Below are positions 34,695 to 47,571 of a stretch of DNA of 64,000 nucleotides, piece after piece. The translations under genes and the position numbers were made by a program. Below the pieces are notes generated by a model that saw nothing but the letters and a program-made list of their open reading frames with translations, was not told the DNA's origin and searched no databases. Every line of letters starts with the position of its first letter. The stretch's first letter is position 1. This DNA comes from Epiperipatus broadwayi (Eukaryota; Onychophora; Udeonychophora; Euonychophora; Peripatidae), in contig JAQFVV010000030.1 of the NCBI GenBank assembly GCA_028023455.1, forward strand, positions 9,822,876-9,886,875. The letters are read 5' to 3'.

Positions 34695-36033
34695 TGTATC
34701 ATTTTTCGTATTGCTAGACCACAATACGCCCCAAATGTATATTTGAGCGTGAGTTGATCAAACTGTATCAAGGAAAAAAAAAAGAAAGTTGTATTTCTAT
34801 TCTTAACACAGCTATTTTTCCTGATCAACTTCGGCCTAGAATTATTACCGAGTACAATCGTGAGCAGAGCCAGTTTTTAATTTCTACTTGAGGGCTCCAG
34901 GGTCGTTAGACCCACTGAGACTGCGTCAAATATTGTAGTCCGTAAGGTAATAATTATACGATCTAAATTTACTAACTAAAAAAAATTACATAGCCTAGTA
35001 TTAATTTCTTTGACACGTACAATGAAAGTGATGTTAATAATAATGATTTATTATAATTCGTTAAACATTTAATAATGATAATTATGATAGGAAATACAAC
35101 GTTGGAAAAAATTGTGTATATGAATTCATTAATCAGTGTCGAATATTGGAGTATCCATTAATTAGTCTGATTTTCTGTCACGACATTTTGGTTTCTTTCT
35201 CAGTTCATGAATCTTCTGATACAAGAAAATTTTATTGTACAACATTTCAATTCAGTTCATCACTCATAAAGCTTTATGTAAAAAAATATTTATGTACATT
35301 TACTTACCGGTAAGTTAACATTACGTAGGTCATGGATCTTCCCGACGTACAATTCCGTTAGAGAGTAGTCCACAGTAGCTGTTTTCTTTTTCTTTTTATT
35401 TTAGGTCCGAATCTCCGATCTATTTTAGGTAGCACGAGGACGATCTAGGTGACTTTTTCCGAGAGAAAGTGTCGGCGAGCGATAACTTTCTACTCACTCA
35501 TGGCGGGCGATTTCAGCTGGTATCTAAGTGAACACATTTAAAAAAAAAGAATATGAAACACTTCTAAATGCTCAGCGTTATTGGAACACCCAGGTAAAAA
35601 GACCCCTTTTCAAATCTGTCCGCTCCTTTTATACCTTCGATTCTTTTTAGAAGCTCTGCGCACGTCCTTTCTTTTCTTTTGTTTTACTTTACAACTTCTA
35701 CATTTTTCTCCTTTTCTTTTTTACAAAGTCTGTTTTCCGCTGCGAATTTCGGCCATTTTTAATTACCATCCGAAAGTTGTTTCTGATAGCAATCTTTCGC
35801 CTTTTGAAATTTCCTTTCGCTATTTTAATCAATGATTCAATATACACTTTCCAACACTGAATTTATTTTATTTAACTTATTTTCAAAAAAAAATTAAACT
35901 TTCACTGTACGTTATCTTTCTCTTAAAACTTTATGTTACAAAAAAATAAAGGTCATGTTCGTTCTCCTTTCTCCTTTCTATCATAATTAATATTAAAAAG
36001 TAATTTGTACTTTATATATAAATAAATGGTACA
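34695..36033 (-). repeat. LTR (5' LTR in element sense)
   Basis: 1339 bp, near-identical to 31282-32632. In element sense it starts TGTACCATTTATTTATATAT and ends AATGATACA. Confidence 0.92.
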
Positions 36034-36814
36034 ATATATTCTGTGTCCATATAATTAGTGGAGACAGTTCAAGTAGAGATTAAAATGTAATGATTTTAAA
36101 AAAATTGTTATTTTTTAATATATAATTGTGATTTTATAGGTAATATGAGTTCAAACTTAGTAAATAGAATTATAAAGATGTATTAAATAGTTTAAAGTTA
36201 TTTTAATCTAAGTTAAGTGATAAAACAGTATAATGTATTGTTTAAAAGAGCAGATTAATTTATATTTATTATATTCAACAGAAACTATAACAATATAATA
36301 GTTTAATTCTAGCAATAAATATTTTATATAATGTAGTTAAAATAAATATTTTGTTTAAAATATTATTTAGATAATAAATAATTTAATATTAGTCTGGAAT
36401 GTTCTGAAAGTGTCACATGATTAAAGGTAGTTGTGTTAGTGTGTGAGCTTTCAAGAATTAAAAAAAGAAAACATTGATTTTTAGTCTTATTAATAAAATT
36501 AAACACATAAATGTTGCAAAATTAGATCTAATGATAATGTTTTTAAAAAATAACAATTAAAATTATTATTGTTGTTTAAATACATTTTTTTAAAGTTAAT
36601 ATTTTAGGATCATTAAAATGTTTAAATTTTTTTAATTAAGATATTTGATATATTAATAAAAGTATTTAATATTTATAAGAGCTAAATAACTTAACGTATT
36701 TTATAGATGATGACTCATAGTTCTAAAATTTATTTTAAAGATAAAATTAATTTAGTTTATGTAAATGAGCAAGTGTTTTAAAAGCAGAATTATCCAGTGA
36801 AATCATTAGATTAA
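36034..36814. other. A+T-rich noncoding DNA
   Basis: No supported feature between the LTR element and the promoter-like site. Confidence 0.5.
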
Positions 36815-36865
36815 ATCAGTATAAAAGGAGAGGTTCAATCAAGTCTAGACAGTGTTCAGTGCAGT
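36815..36865 (+). promoter_or_regulatory. Possible RNA polymerase II core promoter
   Basis: TATAAAAGG (36820-36828) is followed 30-38 bp downstream by initiator-like GACAGTG (36849-36855) and TTCAGTG (36856-36862), an arrangement close to the metazoan TATA/Inr consensus. The following 200 bp contain candidate donors. An LTR element ends 0.8 kb upstream. Expression evidence would be decisive. Confidence 0.4.
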
Positions 36866-37062
36866 TTGAATTTATTAGTATAGTTCAGTGTGAAATTTAT
36901 AATATTCTTGTCTAATTGTAACAATAGTAATTTTTTATAATTATTATTTTCTATTCAAAGTTTTAAAAGTATAATTTAATAATTGTTTTTAAAATAATGA
37001 ATGAATAATCACCAGTATGTCCCTATCAGAAAATTTTACTTGAAGCTTAATTTAAAACTACA

Positions 37063-37224
37063 ATGATTTTTATGGAAGATGATAATAGTCATTTAAGTTT
37101 TGGAACAATGTACATCAAATGCTGAAGAGAATTTAACCATAGGACTGAAGAAGACTTTGTGTTATGTAAGGACTTTGAATTTTATATAACTAATATACTC
37201 AGAGCGAATGAACATTTATTTTAA
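37063..37224 (+). other. Short frame downstream of promoter-like site
   Basis: From ATG 37063 a frame encodes MIFMEDDNSHLSFGTMYIKC, stops at TGA (37123), and continues in the same frame for 32 codons (REFNHRTEEDFVLCKDFEFY and on) to TAA. It could be a first exon with one stop, or chance. No domain is recognised and no selenocysteine element was identified. Confidence 0.2.
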
Positions 37225-40200
37225 TAACTTTGTCTTATTATAATAAATCTAATTTTTCAAGGAAATTTAAATTAACAAATACAAAAAAAATATTGATGAA
37301 AAATCATTCCCATAATGTTATTAAATTCAAGAAAAGGAAAAGAAAAATTAATATTTTGCATTTAAGTTAAAAGCTAAATTAGATATTTTTGTGATGTGCA
37401 AGAATAACTATTTTGTTACATGAATGTGAATAGAACATTTTATATTTAATTTATCTTCAAAACTTAATTTAAATGAAGTTACATCTGAGAATGATGTGTT
37501 TGAAAAAAAAATTGAAAGAAAATAACTTGAATTTTTTATGCTTTTTTTTTAAAAAGATTTATTATAAAGCTAATGAACAATCCATATGTTCTGAAGTGAC
37601 TTTGTATCTAAAATAAAGTAACTACAATATGTTTGCTTCAAATATTTACATTGAATCATTTAATTAACACTTGAATGGTAAAGTTGTCATTTTACCTAAA
37701 AAAAATTACTTGAAATATATACATTTAAAAAAAAATAAGTCTTAAATATTAAAATAAATATCTCTACCTTTAGTTAATATAAAATAAGGATGTCTGCTGA
37801 AAGAATGTGATAAATAGATAAATCATATGTTATACAATATTCTATCAATGTTTTACTGATGGAAATGGAAATATGTGTGAGCTATATTCTCATAATATGT
37901 TTTATTATATAAACCATTGGAATTAATAAAAAATACTTATGTAGAAAATATCTTATTTCACATAAAAATGGATCCTTAATTATTGTTTTATTAAAAAGTG
38001 TGTGCCTAGATAGATATTCAGGAAAAGAATTGAAATAAACAGTTATCTCCCCAGAATGACCAATATTTTTCTCAGATTCTTCAGGATTTAATTTCATTAG
38101 TTATATGTTTTATTGAATAGTGCTGGAAAAGGAGAATAACTTTTGTTCAGAACTATCTACTCATAACTAAACAATGGGGGAAGAATTTTTAAAAGCATTA
38201 AACTTGTAAGAAGAAAGACTTTTTCGTAAATTTGAATTTTTCTTATTAGTTTTAGTTTGATGCTGATATTTTAAAAATAATGCTTTAATTAACCTGTTTA
38301 ATATAAGGTATTTTTTAAATTTAATTTTAAGTTAGATTAGTTTTTTTTACATTAAATAGAAAAAAGATTTTTTTTTAGTAATTAATTTTCTGACAAGTAA
38401 TTAATAATTATTATTTGTTTGGATGAATGGTCAAGAAAAAATGGATTGCTGTTCATGGTTCCAATAATTGTTGAGATCATGGGTAATTTTATTTATTATT
38501 TATATTGCATTGTTTGATAATATTTTTAAATGATATATTTTAAAATTAGTACTTTATTATTATTATGCATCATATTGCTTGAATATTGAACAGTTGAATG
38601 GACCATTTATATAATTATTATCGTATATATTTTTATAAAAAAAATGAATGCAAGTGAATACCTTAAAATATCTAAGGATATTTTATAATATTTGTTGATC
38701 ATAAATGCTTGAATATGCTTTCATTTTATAACATGTTTGAGTTATTAATATATTATCATTATTAATGGTATCTGTTAGGATATTGAGAAATATAGAAATA
38801 TTGATCTCTAAATTATATAATGTAACAAAAAATGAATAAATGTATAATATTGATGTATGTCTTATCAAGATTATTTGTGTTTGAAAAAAACTTTTTAACA
38901 CCATCTTGAAATGAATTTTAGATCTCTGTCATTGCTTTAATAAAGTGGTTTGGAAATTATTTTGTAATTTGGCTTGTATATTTTTACAATGTTAATAGAG
39001 TTATTCAGTATATGGAAGATATAGGATGGCAATCAAGAGAGTAATTGTTAAATGAAATCCTAGGTGTTTAGGGATATGTTTGAAAATATATTGTATGAGT
39101 TATATTGTCACAATTTGAATTTATTAAGTATACTGCTAACAAAGACTTACAGTATTTTCCATGGGCAGGTGCATTTCCTTGTAGTCAATAAGAGGTAAAA
39201 TGAAAGCCATGACATGAATTTAAAGTGTCAGTTAAATATGGACCTTTCTTTAGGCACTGTTTCCATGATGATGTTTTTCTTACTTATTGGAGTTATTGTT
39301 GTTATTATTCCATATCCTACACTATAATCACTGTCTATCATCACTGAAATAACATCATAGAGGATAGTTTTTAAAAGATTATAAAGTAATGGCTAAACTG
39401 GTAGAAGCTGGTATTTTATGTGAAGGCAAGATGAGATATATAAAATTTCTATCACAGATGATATTGAAATATTTAATGCTTGTCATAATGTAAAAAAATG
39501 AGAGAGGAATGATTAATATTCCTATGAATTTTATAAATATTAGAGATCATTAGACTCAAATAAATGCATAGTTGAATTGGAATGAAAGAAGAATTTGAAT
39601 GTGATGATAAATGGAAAATTTAAAAAAATAAAGGAAATATAAAATATCAAGCAATATAATTTATTAATAGTTTTTACAAATTTGATATAAAGAATATAAA
39701 CCTATTTAAAATAGGAAAACCCATGAAGTTATATTTTAATTATCTTTTCAGAAATAGGTAATTTGCAAAGAGAGGTAATAATATTTTTCTTTATTTAAAT
39801 TTTCTGGTATTAGAACATCAGAGTATATTAAAATATTAAGCTGATGTTTTGTTGAACTGCAAAGAAAGTATGATTTTAAAATATTTTACGTTGTGCTGAA
39901 TTTAGACAGGTTTATTTTAAATCTAAACTTATATTTAAGAGTTACATAATAATAAATATATTTTTAAAGATATTATTAATGTAGCATTAAGTTTAGAAAT
40001 TGTGATATTTATTGTTATTTTATTTTTTCACCACAAAACAATAGAATGTTATTTGTTTTATTAAATAAGAATAGTATATTATCATTATATTATTGTAAAA
40101 TTATATTTTATTTTTAGGTAGTTGGAATAAAGCAATCTTTTTTTTATTTATTTGCAATAGTTCCTTGTATAAATATTTTAATTTTAAATAATGTTAATTT

Positions 40201-41470
40201 TTTTATCCTACAGTTTGTAAATATTTTCAATTTTATAACCTTATTATATATAATAGTTATAGTGTTATTCAATTTTAATAAAAATTGTTAATATTTTTTT
40301 TAATTAGTTTATTGTTGAGAGTTTAATTTGTCTTAATGTCATTCATTGATTCTTTATTCCACATACACATCCATAGAAATTAATGGTTTTAAACATTACT
40401 TGTATACACATGATTCATAGGTTACTTACAATATTATTATTACTATTACATGATTGAGTAATAAAGCATATAATCATTATTATTATTACTATAGAAGGCA
40501 TAATCATTGGTGATTACTTTAAAATGATCCAACATTAATTTGATATACTTAATATTGCCATTTAATACCACATAAATAAATAAAGATTGTACAATTTTTT
40601 TTTTTCAGAATCTTATTATTTTATTTATATTTTATTGCAGAACATTTATAGTTAAATAGATATGTAATGTTAAGAGTCATTAAAGTATTTTATTTACTGA
40701 TTGTTGTTATTTTAGTAAGGGTAGTTAGTTATTATGTAAAATCCCGCATTATGTTTAACTACAGGGTATTAATTAATTTGTTTTTCTTTATTTTTAGTGT
40801 TAGAAATGAACCTGAGATTATTTTAAAATGATTATAGAGTCAGAATAATAAAAATTATCAGTTGATGGTAGATTTAAAATAGTTGTTTTTTTTTTATAAA
40901 GGAATAGTAATTATAGATAGACAACTTCCATATTTCTCCATTGTTTTTTTATTTCAAAATTAATTTCATATAAATAAAGATACAACAAAATTAATTAGTT
41001 TTTTCATAATAAATTTGATAAACTGTATGTTAGCAATATTATGTGTTTAAAGACGTGAGAGTATTGCCATTGGGAATGTATTTTTAAGCATATATCCCCA
41101 ATGCTTAAGCCATTGTGATTTGCTGAACACCTCATGTAAAGAGTCTCATAATCGTATTTGTTATTTTAATCAAACCATATTTTATTTATAATAATGAGCT
41201 ACTCATAAATTAAATTTATTAGCAAAATGAATGAGTTGGGTATTTAATTTTAACTCTATTTATTGAGAACATAAGTGTTATTTTATTTTAATACTATAAG
41301 TTTCTTATAGTTAATTTATAAAATATTGCTTTTATTAGATACTGTATGTTAGTAGTGTATTTTGAGCTAGTAAGAATAATATTCATTATTTTAATAGTCA
41401 TTATTTATGTAACTTGACTGTAGTTTAATATAGTTATATTGTAGTTAGCTAGATTCTTTAGTTCAGATTT
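37225..41470. other. A+T-rich noncoding DNA (intron-like)
   Basis: No recognisable element, RNA or exon. If the promoter-like site and the 41.9 kb exon belong to one gene, this would be its intron. Confidence 0.45.
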
Positions 41471-41475
41471 CTTTT

Positions 41476-41601
41476 AAGTGAGGATACAATATATATACAA
41501 AATAAAATGCTAATCTGTTTTAATTCACTTTTGTATATATATATATAAGTGAGGATACAATATATATACAAAATAAAATGCTAATCTGTTTTAATTCACT
41601 T
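41476..41601. repeat. 55-bp tandem duplication
   Basis: A 55-bp unit from AAGTGAGGATACAATATATA to TTTTAATTCACTT occurs at 41476-41530 and again, identical by eye, at 41547-41601, split by TTGTATATATATATAT. A related copy extends through 43345-43455 together with downstream sequence (CTGTTTTAATT, ATGCCACAAATAAG), so the unit belongs to a dispersed repeat. Confidence 0.9.
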
Positions 41602-41877
41602 ACTAATCATGAATGCCACAAATAAGAATCAATTTATTACAATTGTTATTTTATAATAGCTTCAGTAGTGATAGTGTGAGAGCCACTAGTGGAGACTGAT
41701 TTGTTGATATTTTTTCTTTTTAAAATTGTGGAAAAACTATAAGTATGATGTTTACAAAAATCCCAGCATTCTCTGTTATTTGAGTTCATTTTTAAAATGG
41801 CATGTCACATGTTAAAATCAGACAAAACTTGTGCTTTTTATTAATAGGTTCATTTAATTTTTTGCTTTTCTTTTCAG

Positions 41878-41989
41878 TTTACTAGATTGCACAAAGAAGA
41901 CAAAGGCAAAATTTTTATATCGGCAAGATTCTGTAATAAAATGGATTAAAGATGTCTCAATGAGTCAAGCCCTTCATCCTGTTAAAAAC
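41878..41989 (+). CDS. Candidate internal exon of an unrecognised gene
   Basis: A strong acceptor (TTTTTTGCTTTTCTTTTCAG, ending 41877) is followed by 112 bp, then a donor GTAATA at 41990. In the phase that starts with one leftover base, all 37 codons are open and include KFLYRQDSVIKWIKDVSM and QALHPVKN. The stop in the same phase comes only after the donor. The piece is richer in G+C than its flanks. I do not recognise the protein. It could pair with the promoter-like site 5 kb upstream on the same strand. A chance frame of 37 codons is quite possible; the combination with good splice sites raises confidence modestly. Confidence 0.4.
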
Positions 41990-41999
41990 GTAATATCAT

Positions 42000-44345
42000 A
42001 AGTATTCAATTTTAAATTTTTTTATTATTTCATAAATTATAATTTATTAATATGTTTGCATTTGTATTAGGGTGTGTATATAAATTATACATGTATTCAA
42101 ATATAACATAGTGGTTTATGTACAATGTACTTTTAGGGCTCTGATCCAAGTTTAAGGTAAACTTTATTTTATACACATAATGATTCTCCAAAGGTTTAAT
42201 AATTTATTAGCATGTTTATATTTGTATTAGTGTGTTTGTATTTGCACTTGCATGTCTGTGTTTGTATAACAAATAATGATTTTTATATATAAAATTAAGA
42301 TATTATAGAGCAGTGCAGTGTACATTTTATGATTGGTTATCAGATGTACAGAAAGATTACAGTTGATAAAGCAATCACAAAATTTACTGGCCATAGTACC
42401 TTGTAAAAATATAAACTCTTAAAACTAATAAAAAAAGGTTTCAAGTGGTGTGTGTGGTGATAGCCAAAATGATTATGTATACCACATGGAATTGTATGCA
42501 GACAAAAAATCAAATCCTGATTATTGCCTAAGCCTTGGTACTCATGCTGTGGAATCAGTAGTTTTGCCACATCTTGCATCACATTATTTTCAAGTCTATA
42601 GCTAGCAAATGAGCTATATCCAAATAAATTATATTTCTCTGGGACAATAAATATAATAAGATAGCATCACCAGTGTGCACAAAAATATAAACATCACTGA
42701 TGTATACAAAAAATATAAAATGACAAGATGAAACTCATTTTATTATTGATACAGACAGTAGCCTAATATTTTTAGTTTTAGATAGTCAAGAGGTCAATTA
42801 CTCTGATAACAAATGCATACCCACTTTCTAGAAATAATTTATTTTGTATCTTTTATTAGGATGAATCTTTTTTTTATAAATGCCTTGATATTTGTTAACT
42901 TTTGGGGTACAAGATAAAAATGAAGAATTCTTATGTGATTATTTTTATAGATTGTGAAGCTATGGATTATCTCAGTTAAGAAGTATTATATATGGTTTGA
43001 ATGGGAATTTTGTGAGGAATACAAATAAATTATCAATGAAGATGTAATTTAAACTTAATTAATGACAAATTAGAAATTATGAACAAACAATAAAGTAATA
43101 ATAATTTCAGATATTGAAATTTTTTTTCCTTATTTTTTAAATGATAATCACTATTTGTCTTAGCCATATTGTTTTCCTTAGTTTTTCTATTTTCTGTCAA
43201 TATATAGCATTTTGCTCTAATATTATTAAAACTGAAGTTATTGTAAAAATTGTGTCTCAAGTCAGTTTTTTTTTTAAATTCAATATAGCACCTAGGACTC
43301 TGATATAGTTAACAAAAAACATATTTATTCATCTTCAATAAACAATATATATATACTAAATATAAAAAATAAAATGCTAATCTGTTTTAATTTGCTTACT
43401 GATCATTTATGCCACAAATAAGATAATCAATTTATTATAATTGTTATTTTATAAACAATTTATTATGTATCCCAAATAAAAATCTTTTTTTTTACCTTAT
43501 ATATATTTTAATTATTATACTTATGATTATCTACAAACAAACAGAAAAAAGTCATTATGTCAAAGTTTACTACAATTGTTGAAAATTACTAAAATTTTCT
43601 TTCTTATTAGTTTTTTTATCTATATTCACCTACACACATACATACATTAAATGATCATAAAAGTAATACAAAAAAGTATAAAATAATTAAGACATATGAC
43701 TGTCATTGAATAATAAATATTAAAGAAAGTCCATATACATAGAGTTCATTTATCCTAGTTCCTTTATTAAATTTACATGAAGAAATCCATGATATGATGA
43801 TATTTTTCAAAGATATAATAATCCCAGAGGTTTGTTTTCTTTTTCTTTTAAATATTCAAAGTTATAAAGAAATCTAATAATTTAGACAACCCAAAATAAT
43901 AAGAGTTGTTTTATACTTCTTAAAATAATTAGATTGTTATTTATTAATTCAAAATTATCAATTTGGTCATAACCTTGGCAAATTATTTATTTCTTGGCAC
44001 ACAAATAGATGCATATATACTTATGTTAATTCATATAGTAAAACTTTATAAGCATTTTATAATCTTTTCCAGAATGCACTTAAAATAAATTACATTTCTT
44101 TCAGTTGTTAAAATAGGTTATCCTTACAAAAACCAAATTGTCTTTTAGAGTAAATATTATTATTTGTATGATTTAAATTAAACATTTTTTTAAAAATATT
44201 TTTTAAACCTTATTTTACTGCAAAATGCAATACACCAACTAAAGTGATAGTAGATATAGAATGTAAACACTTAAATCATAAGCAATTTACAAAATTTGCT
44301 TACTGATGTAACATTTAGGTCATTGATATAGATACAGTAGCTAAT
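42000..44345. other. A+T-rich noncoding DNA
   Basis: An 80-codon frame on the minus strand (42340-42582) lies in a more complex stretch that may be an unidentified repeat. A copy of the 41.5 kb dispersed repeat is at 43345-43455. Nothing else is supported. Confidence 0.45.
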
Positions 44346-44349
44346 GATA

Positions 44350-44745
44350 AATAATTTTTATTAGTCATTCATTAGACTAGAGATTATCCAATAATGAATA
44401 TGATTACACAATACCATTCTCATGCAACGTATGGACTGGTTTATATCTACTTGTAGTACCTTGTAGAGGGATATAATCACAACCATAATCAAAGACATGT
44501 GAAAAAATGTATGCAGATATAAAGATATATGTAAGAGATTGTGGTCTGGGCCAATGGATGAGTGCTGGTTCAGCATAAAATGTGCATCCTGAGAATCATA
44601 CCTTTCTTTCACATGTCTTTGGTCCATGTTTTTGATTACATCTCTCTACAAGGTTTTAAAAGTGGATAAAAACCAGTCCCTACCTTGCATAAGAGTGGTG
44701 TAGAGAAAATTATACTACAGAATATTATTTATCTAAGAGCTATCT
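44350..44745. repeat. Fold-back element with degraded family 2 hammerhead
   Basis: The arm with GGACTGGTTTATATC, CCTTGTAGAGGGATATAATC and AAAGACATGTGAAA (44431-44505) is inverted at about 44609-44680. Outer ends (TTCATTAGACTAGAGATTAT, and TACTACAGAATATTATTTAT on the other side) match the larger copy at 47.39-47.94 kb. At 44541-44599 the core reads TGGATGA instead of CTGATGA, then GTGCTGGTTCAGCAT (stem II intact) and AAAAT; this should be inactive. Confidence 0.8.
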
Positions 44746-44796
44746 CAAATTTACCCCTTTTAACCCATTAAGTGGTTATTTCACTTTAATTTAAAG

Positions 44797-44975
44797 CAGC
44801 AGTTCTTAACCTGTGGGTCCCCTTTGAGGGTCAAACAACCCTTTCACAGACATCACCTAACCATTGGAAAACACATTTTTGATTCATAACAGTAGCAAAA
44901 TTACTTGTTGGATGTCACCACAACATAAGGAACTGTATTAAAGGATTGCAGCATTAGGAAGATTGAGAGCCACTG
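44797..44975 (+). mobile_element. SPIN-like nonautonomous hAT element, copy 2
   Basis: 179 bp from CAGCAGTTCTTAACCTGTGG to GATTGAGAGCCACTG, opposite in orientation to the 19 kb copy. Internal blocks GAGGGTCAAACAACCCTTTC, GGAAAACACATTT, GATTCATAACAGTAGCAAAA and CACCACAACATAAGGAACTG, then TATTAAAGG, match the SPIN/OposCharlie type. Flanks ATTTAAAG and AATTACAG agree at 6 of 8 bases, a decayed target duplication. It is nonautonomous. Confidence 0.9.
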
Positions 44976-44984
44976 AATTACAGT

Positions 44985-45670
44985 TTTATAAACAAAATGG
45001 CATCCCTGAATAAAATGTTTTCTTTTAATTTTTTAAAAAGAAAATATTTTAAAATAAAAATAATACCAATGGTTTTAATCTTTTCTTATTACATTACAAA
45101 TCAGAGAATAAAATAAATATGTAAATACAAACAAACAAACAAAAAAATACATTTGCTTCTTTAACAAAAATATTATTAAATTTTTATATATCTTTAATAA
45201 CAATGTGACTTCAAAAATAAATGTGATTTTAAATTTGCACAATAATCTAAATATGCATGCACATATATAAACATATACATATATGAAAGATACCTTGTTA
45301 TTTATTTATTTAAATGTATTGTTAAAATATGCAATAAAATAAAATGTTAATGAAAAACCATATCAAAATATATGTTCAAATTTATGTAATATTTTTTTAA
45401 TCAGATATAAAATTTAATATAATAAACTATTGATCATAATAATATTTAAAATAATATAATATTTAATAATGCCAAAATTAGGATAAACATTACTTGATGA
45501 TCTTAACACACAAAATCATGACAAGAATTTTTTTTTAATATGACAATACCAATTTTAAATCTAATTAAAGATGGTACAATATATAAATAAATAATTTTTT
45601 TAAAAAAGTATAGTATACTTTTACTAGCAAAAACACAAAAAGTTAGATAAAGTAAATTGGTAACTTAAGG
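44985..45670. other. A+T-rich noncoding DNA
   Basis: No supported feature. Confidence 0.5.
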
Positions 45671-45676
45671 CTCATA

Positions 45677-46031
45677 CATTTACACCTTTCTTAAACACTT
45701 TATCAATACTATTTATTTAAATCAAAACTAACAGTTTTGACTGCCCTGCAGTCATCATCAGAGCTACAATATTCAAACATATAATTATATAATTAATACA
45801 CTTATTCACATATTCATATATATAATTAAATACACATTATAAACAAAAATAAATATACATTTCAACCTGACCATTATAATTATTATAATTATGTATATGC
45901 ATATGTGTATAAGTGTATTAATTATATATTTAAATATTGCATTTCTGATGATGACTGCAGGACAGTCCAAACTGTTAGTTTTGATATAAATAAAGAATAT
46001 TGATAAAGTGTTTAAGAAAAGTTTAAATGGT
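45677..46031. repeat. Fold-back element, family 2b, with hammerhead-like relics
   Basis: The left arm (45677-45780) is inverted at 45940-46031. Both arms carry CTGATGATGACTGCAGG(G/A)CAGTC, in which GACTGC and GCAGTC can pair, but the following GAAAC has become AAAAC (left) or CAAAC (right). The 19.5 kb relative still has GAAAC. The centre is A+T-rich and itself partly palindromic. Confidence 0.8.
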
Positions 46032-46039
46032 ATTATGTT

Positions 46040-47385
46040 AGTTAGTGTAAATGGTATATGTTAAAGTAGAAATCAATTCATAGAAAACAGAAGAAAAAAA
46101 TTATATAACTTAAGGCTCACAAAATATGACAAAGATGTTTTTATTGTAAAATATATCATCAATGTATAAATTTTAATTTAATAAAAAAATGTAGTTGTTG
46201 TATAATTTATTTACAGTAAAAACTTTCATGGCAACAAACCTTATTATATTTAAAAAATTTTGAAAGTAACAATTAAATATTTAATATTGCTATGCAAAAA
46301 ATATTATAGAGTATGAAAAAAAAATTAAATTGTAATGTTATGTAAAACATGTTTTTGGATATAACATTCTTTGCAATAAACTGAATTATTATTATTATTA
46401 CATAAAAATAAAGTATAAACAAAGATAAATGAAAAATAAAAATATATATAGTTTATGTAGTTTTCAAAAAGTTATAAAAATATTATATATTTTTAAAATT
46501 AAATTTTATTTAATTATTGGTAATGATGAAAAAACATTAGCCTACTTTTCTGCAATGAAAAAAAAATCATTATTTTTATTTTCATGTAAAATATAATTTA
46601 TTATTAATTTATTTAACACACATTGATTATGTAAGTAATATTTACTAAGGCAATAAACCTAAAGCATGTGCGGTTGAAAATGCGATGGTAGGGACCTCTA
46701 CATGTCTTAACCACAAGTTTATTATTAAATAAAAGTATATTTTATTTAAACTATATTTTGAATAAAATAATAATGGAATTAATGTTTTAAAAAAAAAACA
46801 GAAAAGGGGAACATTTCTGATCAAGAGATTTATTTATTAACATGTTTTTAATAGAAATTCTAAACTTGAATAATTGATGACTCTACCAACACGGCTGATT
46901 CCAATAGAGAGAAAAAATTAGCAACTACCTGAAAGAAATTAAAACTGTTTAGGCACTAAAGACATATCATTTAATAATTATTCATCTATTAAATTATTAT
47001 GTAATGGTAAAAATTAATTGTTTAATAGTAATTTATTAATTTTTATTTTGGTCTTTGAATCAAAAATAAAAGTGATACATTATGTTTAAGATATTATTCG
47101 AAAACACAAAAGCTGTCATGAATTATTAGAATATAAAGATTTTTACAAATTTTAAATAATAAATTATAAACTTTATCACAACATATAGGCATATTAATTT
47201 GAATAATCAGGTAAACATAAATGTATATTAATTTGAATAATGGGGTTAAAATATATGTGTATTAATTTGAATAATCAGGTGATAATTTCAAAATAGTTTT
47301 TATTTATTCTAGAAAGGCTTGGAAGAAAAAAAAGCATTATAGTATTCTCATTTTAAAAGGGAAACAAAAAGTAAGTCTTGATAGA
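46040..47385. other. A+T-rich noncoding DNA with a short triplication
   Basis: ATATTAATTTGAATAATCAG-type units of about 35 bp occur three times at 47190-47285. Nothing else is supported. Confidence 0.55.
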
Positions 47386-47571
47386 GGTATATTAATATTT
47401 TTTATTAGACATCCATTAGATTAGAGATTATCCACTTAATAAATAATATTTCTGTAGTATAATTTTTACTACACCATTCTTATTCAGGGTAAAAACTGAT
47501 TTCTAACTGTTTTTAACAACTTGTGGAAGGATGTAATCATAACATATGAACAAAGATATAGAAAAAATGTA

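Larger units (their letters stand above)
31282..36033 (-). mobile_element. Young gag-only LTR retrotransposon (Ty3/Gypsy-like)
   Basis: Two direct repeats (31282-32632 and 34695-36033) with TG...CA ends flank 2.06 kb of internal DNA holding one Gag ORF on the minus strand. The 3' LTR in element sense is 31282-32632. A primer-binding site lies one base inside the 5' LTR. No protease, reverse transcriptase, RNase H or integrase motif is present in the internal region, so the element depends on enzymes supplied in trans. By eye the LTRs differ by two substitutions (31288 G/A and one G/T near 31490) plus five length changes, mostly in A/T runs, so insertion or gene conversion was recent. A 4-bp ATAT target duplication is possible, but the target is (TA)n. 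The purine-rich tract expected before the 3' LTR is not obvious. Confidence 0.9.

Noticed and set aside
37123-37125. A selenocysteine codon in the frame 37063-37224
   Set aside because: No SECIS-like structure was recognised and the frame itself is not established as a gene.
44541-44599. An active hammerhead
   Set aside because: CTGATGA is TGGATGA and GAAA is AAAA; only the fold of stem II is kept.
47190-47285. A CRISPR-like or satellite array
   Set aside because: Only three imperfect units of about 35 bp without spacers; a local tandem duplication.
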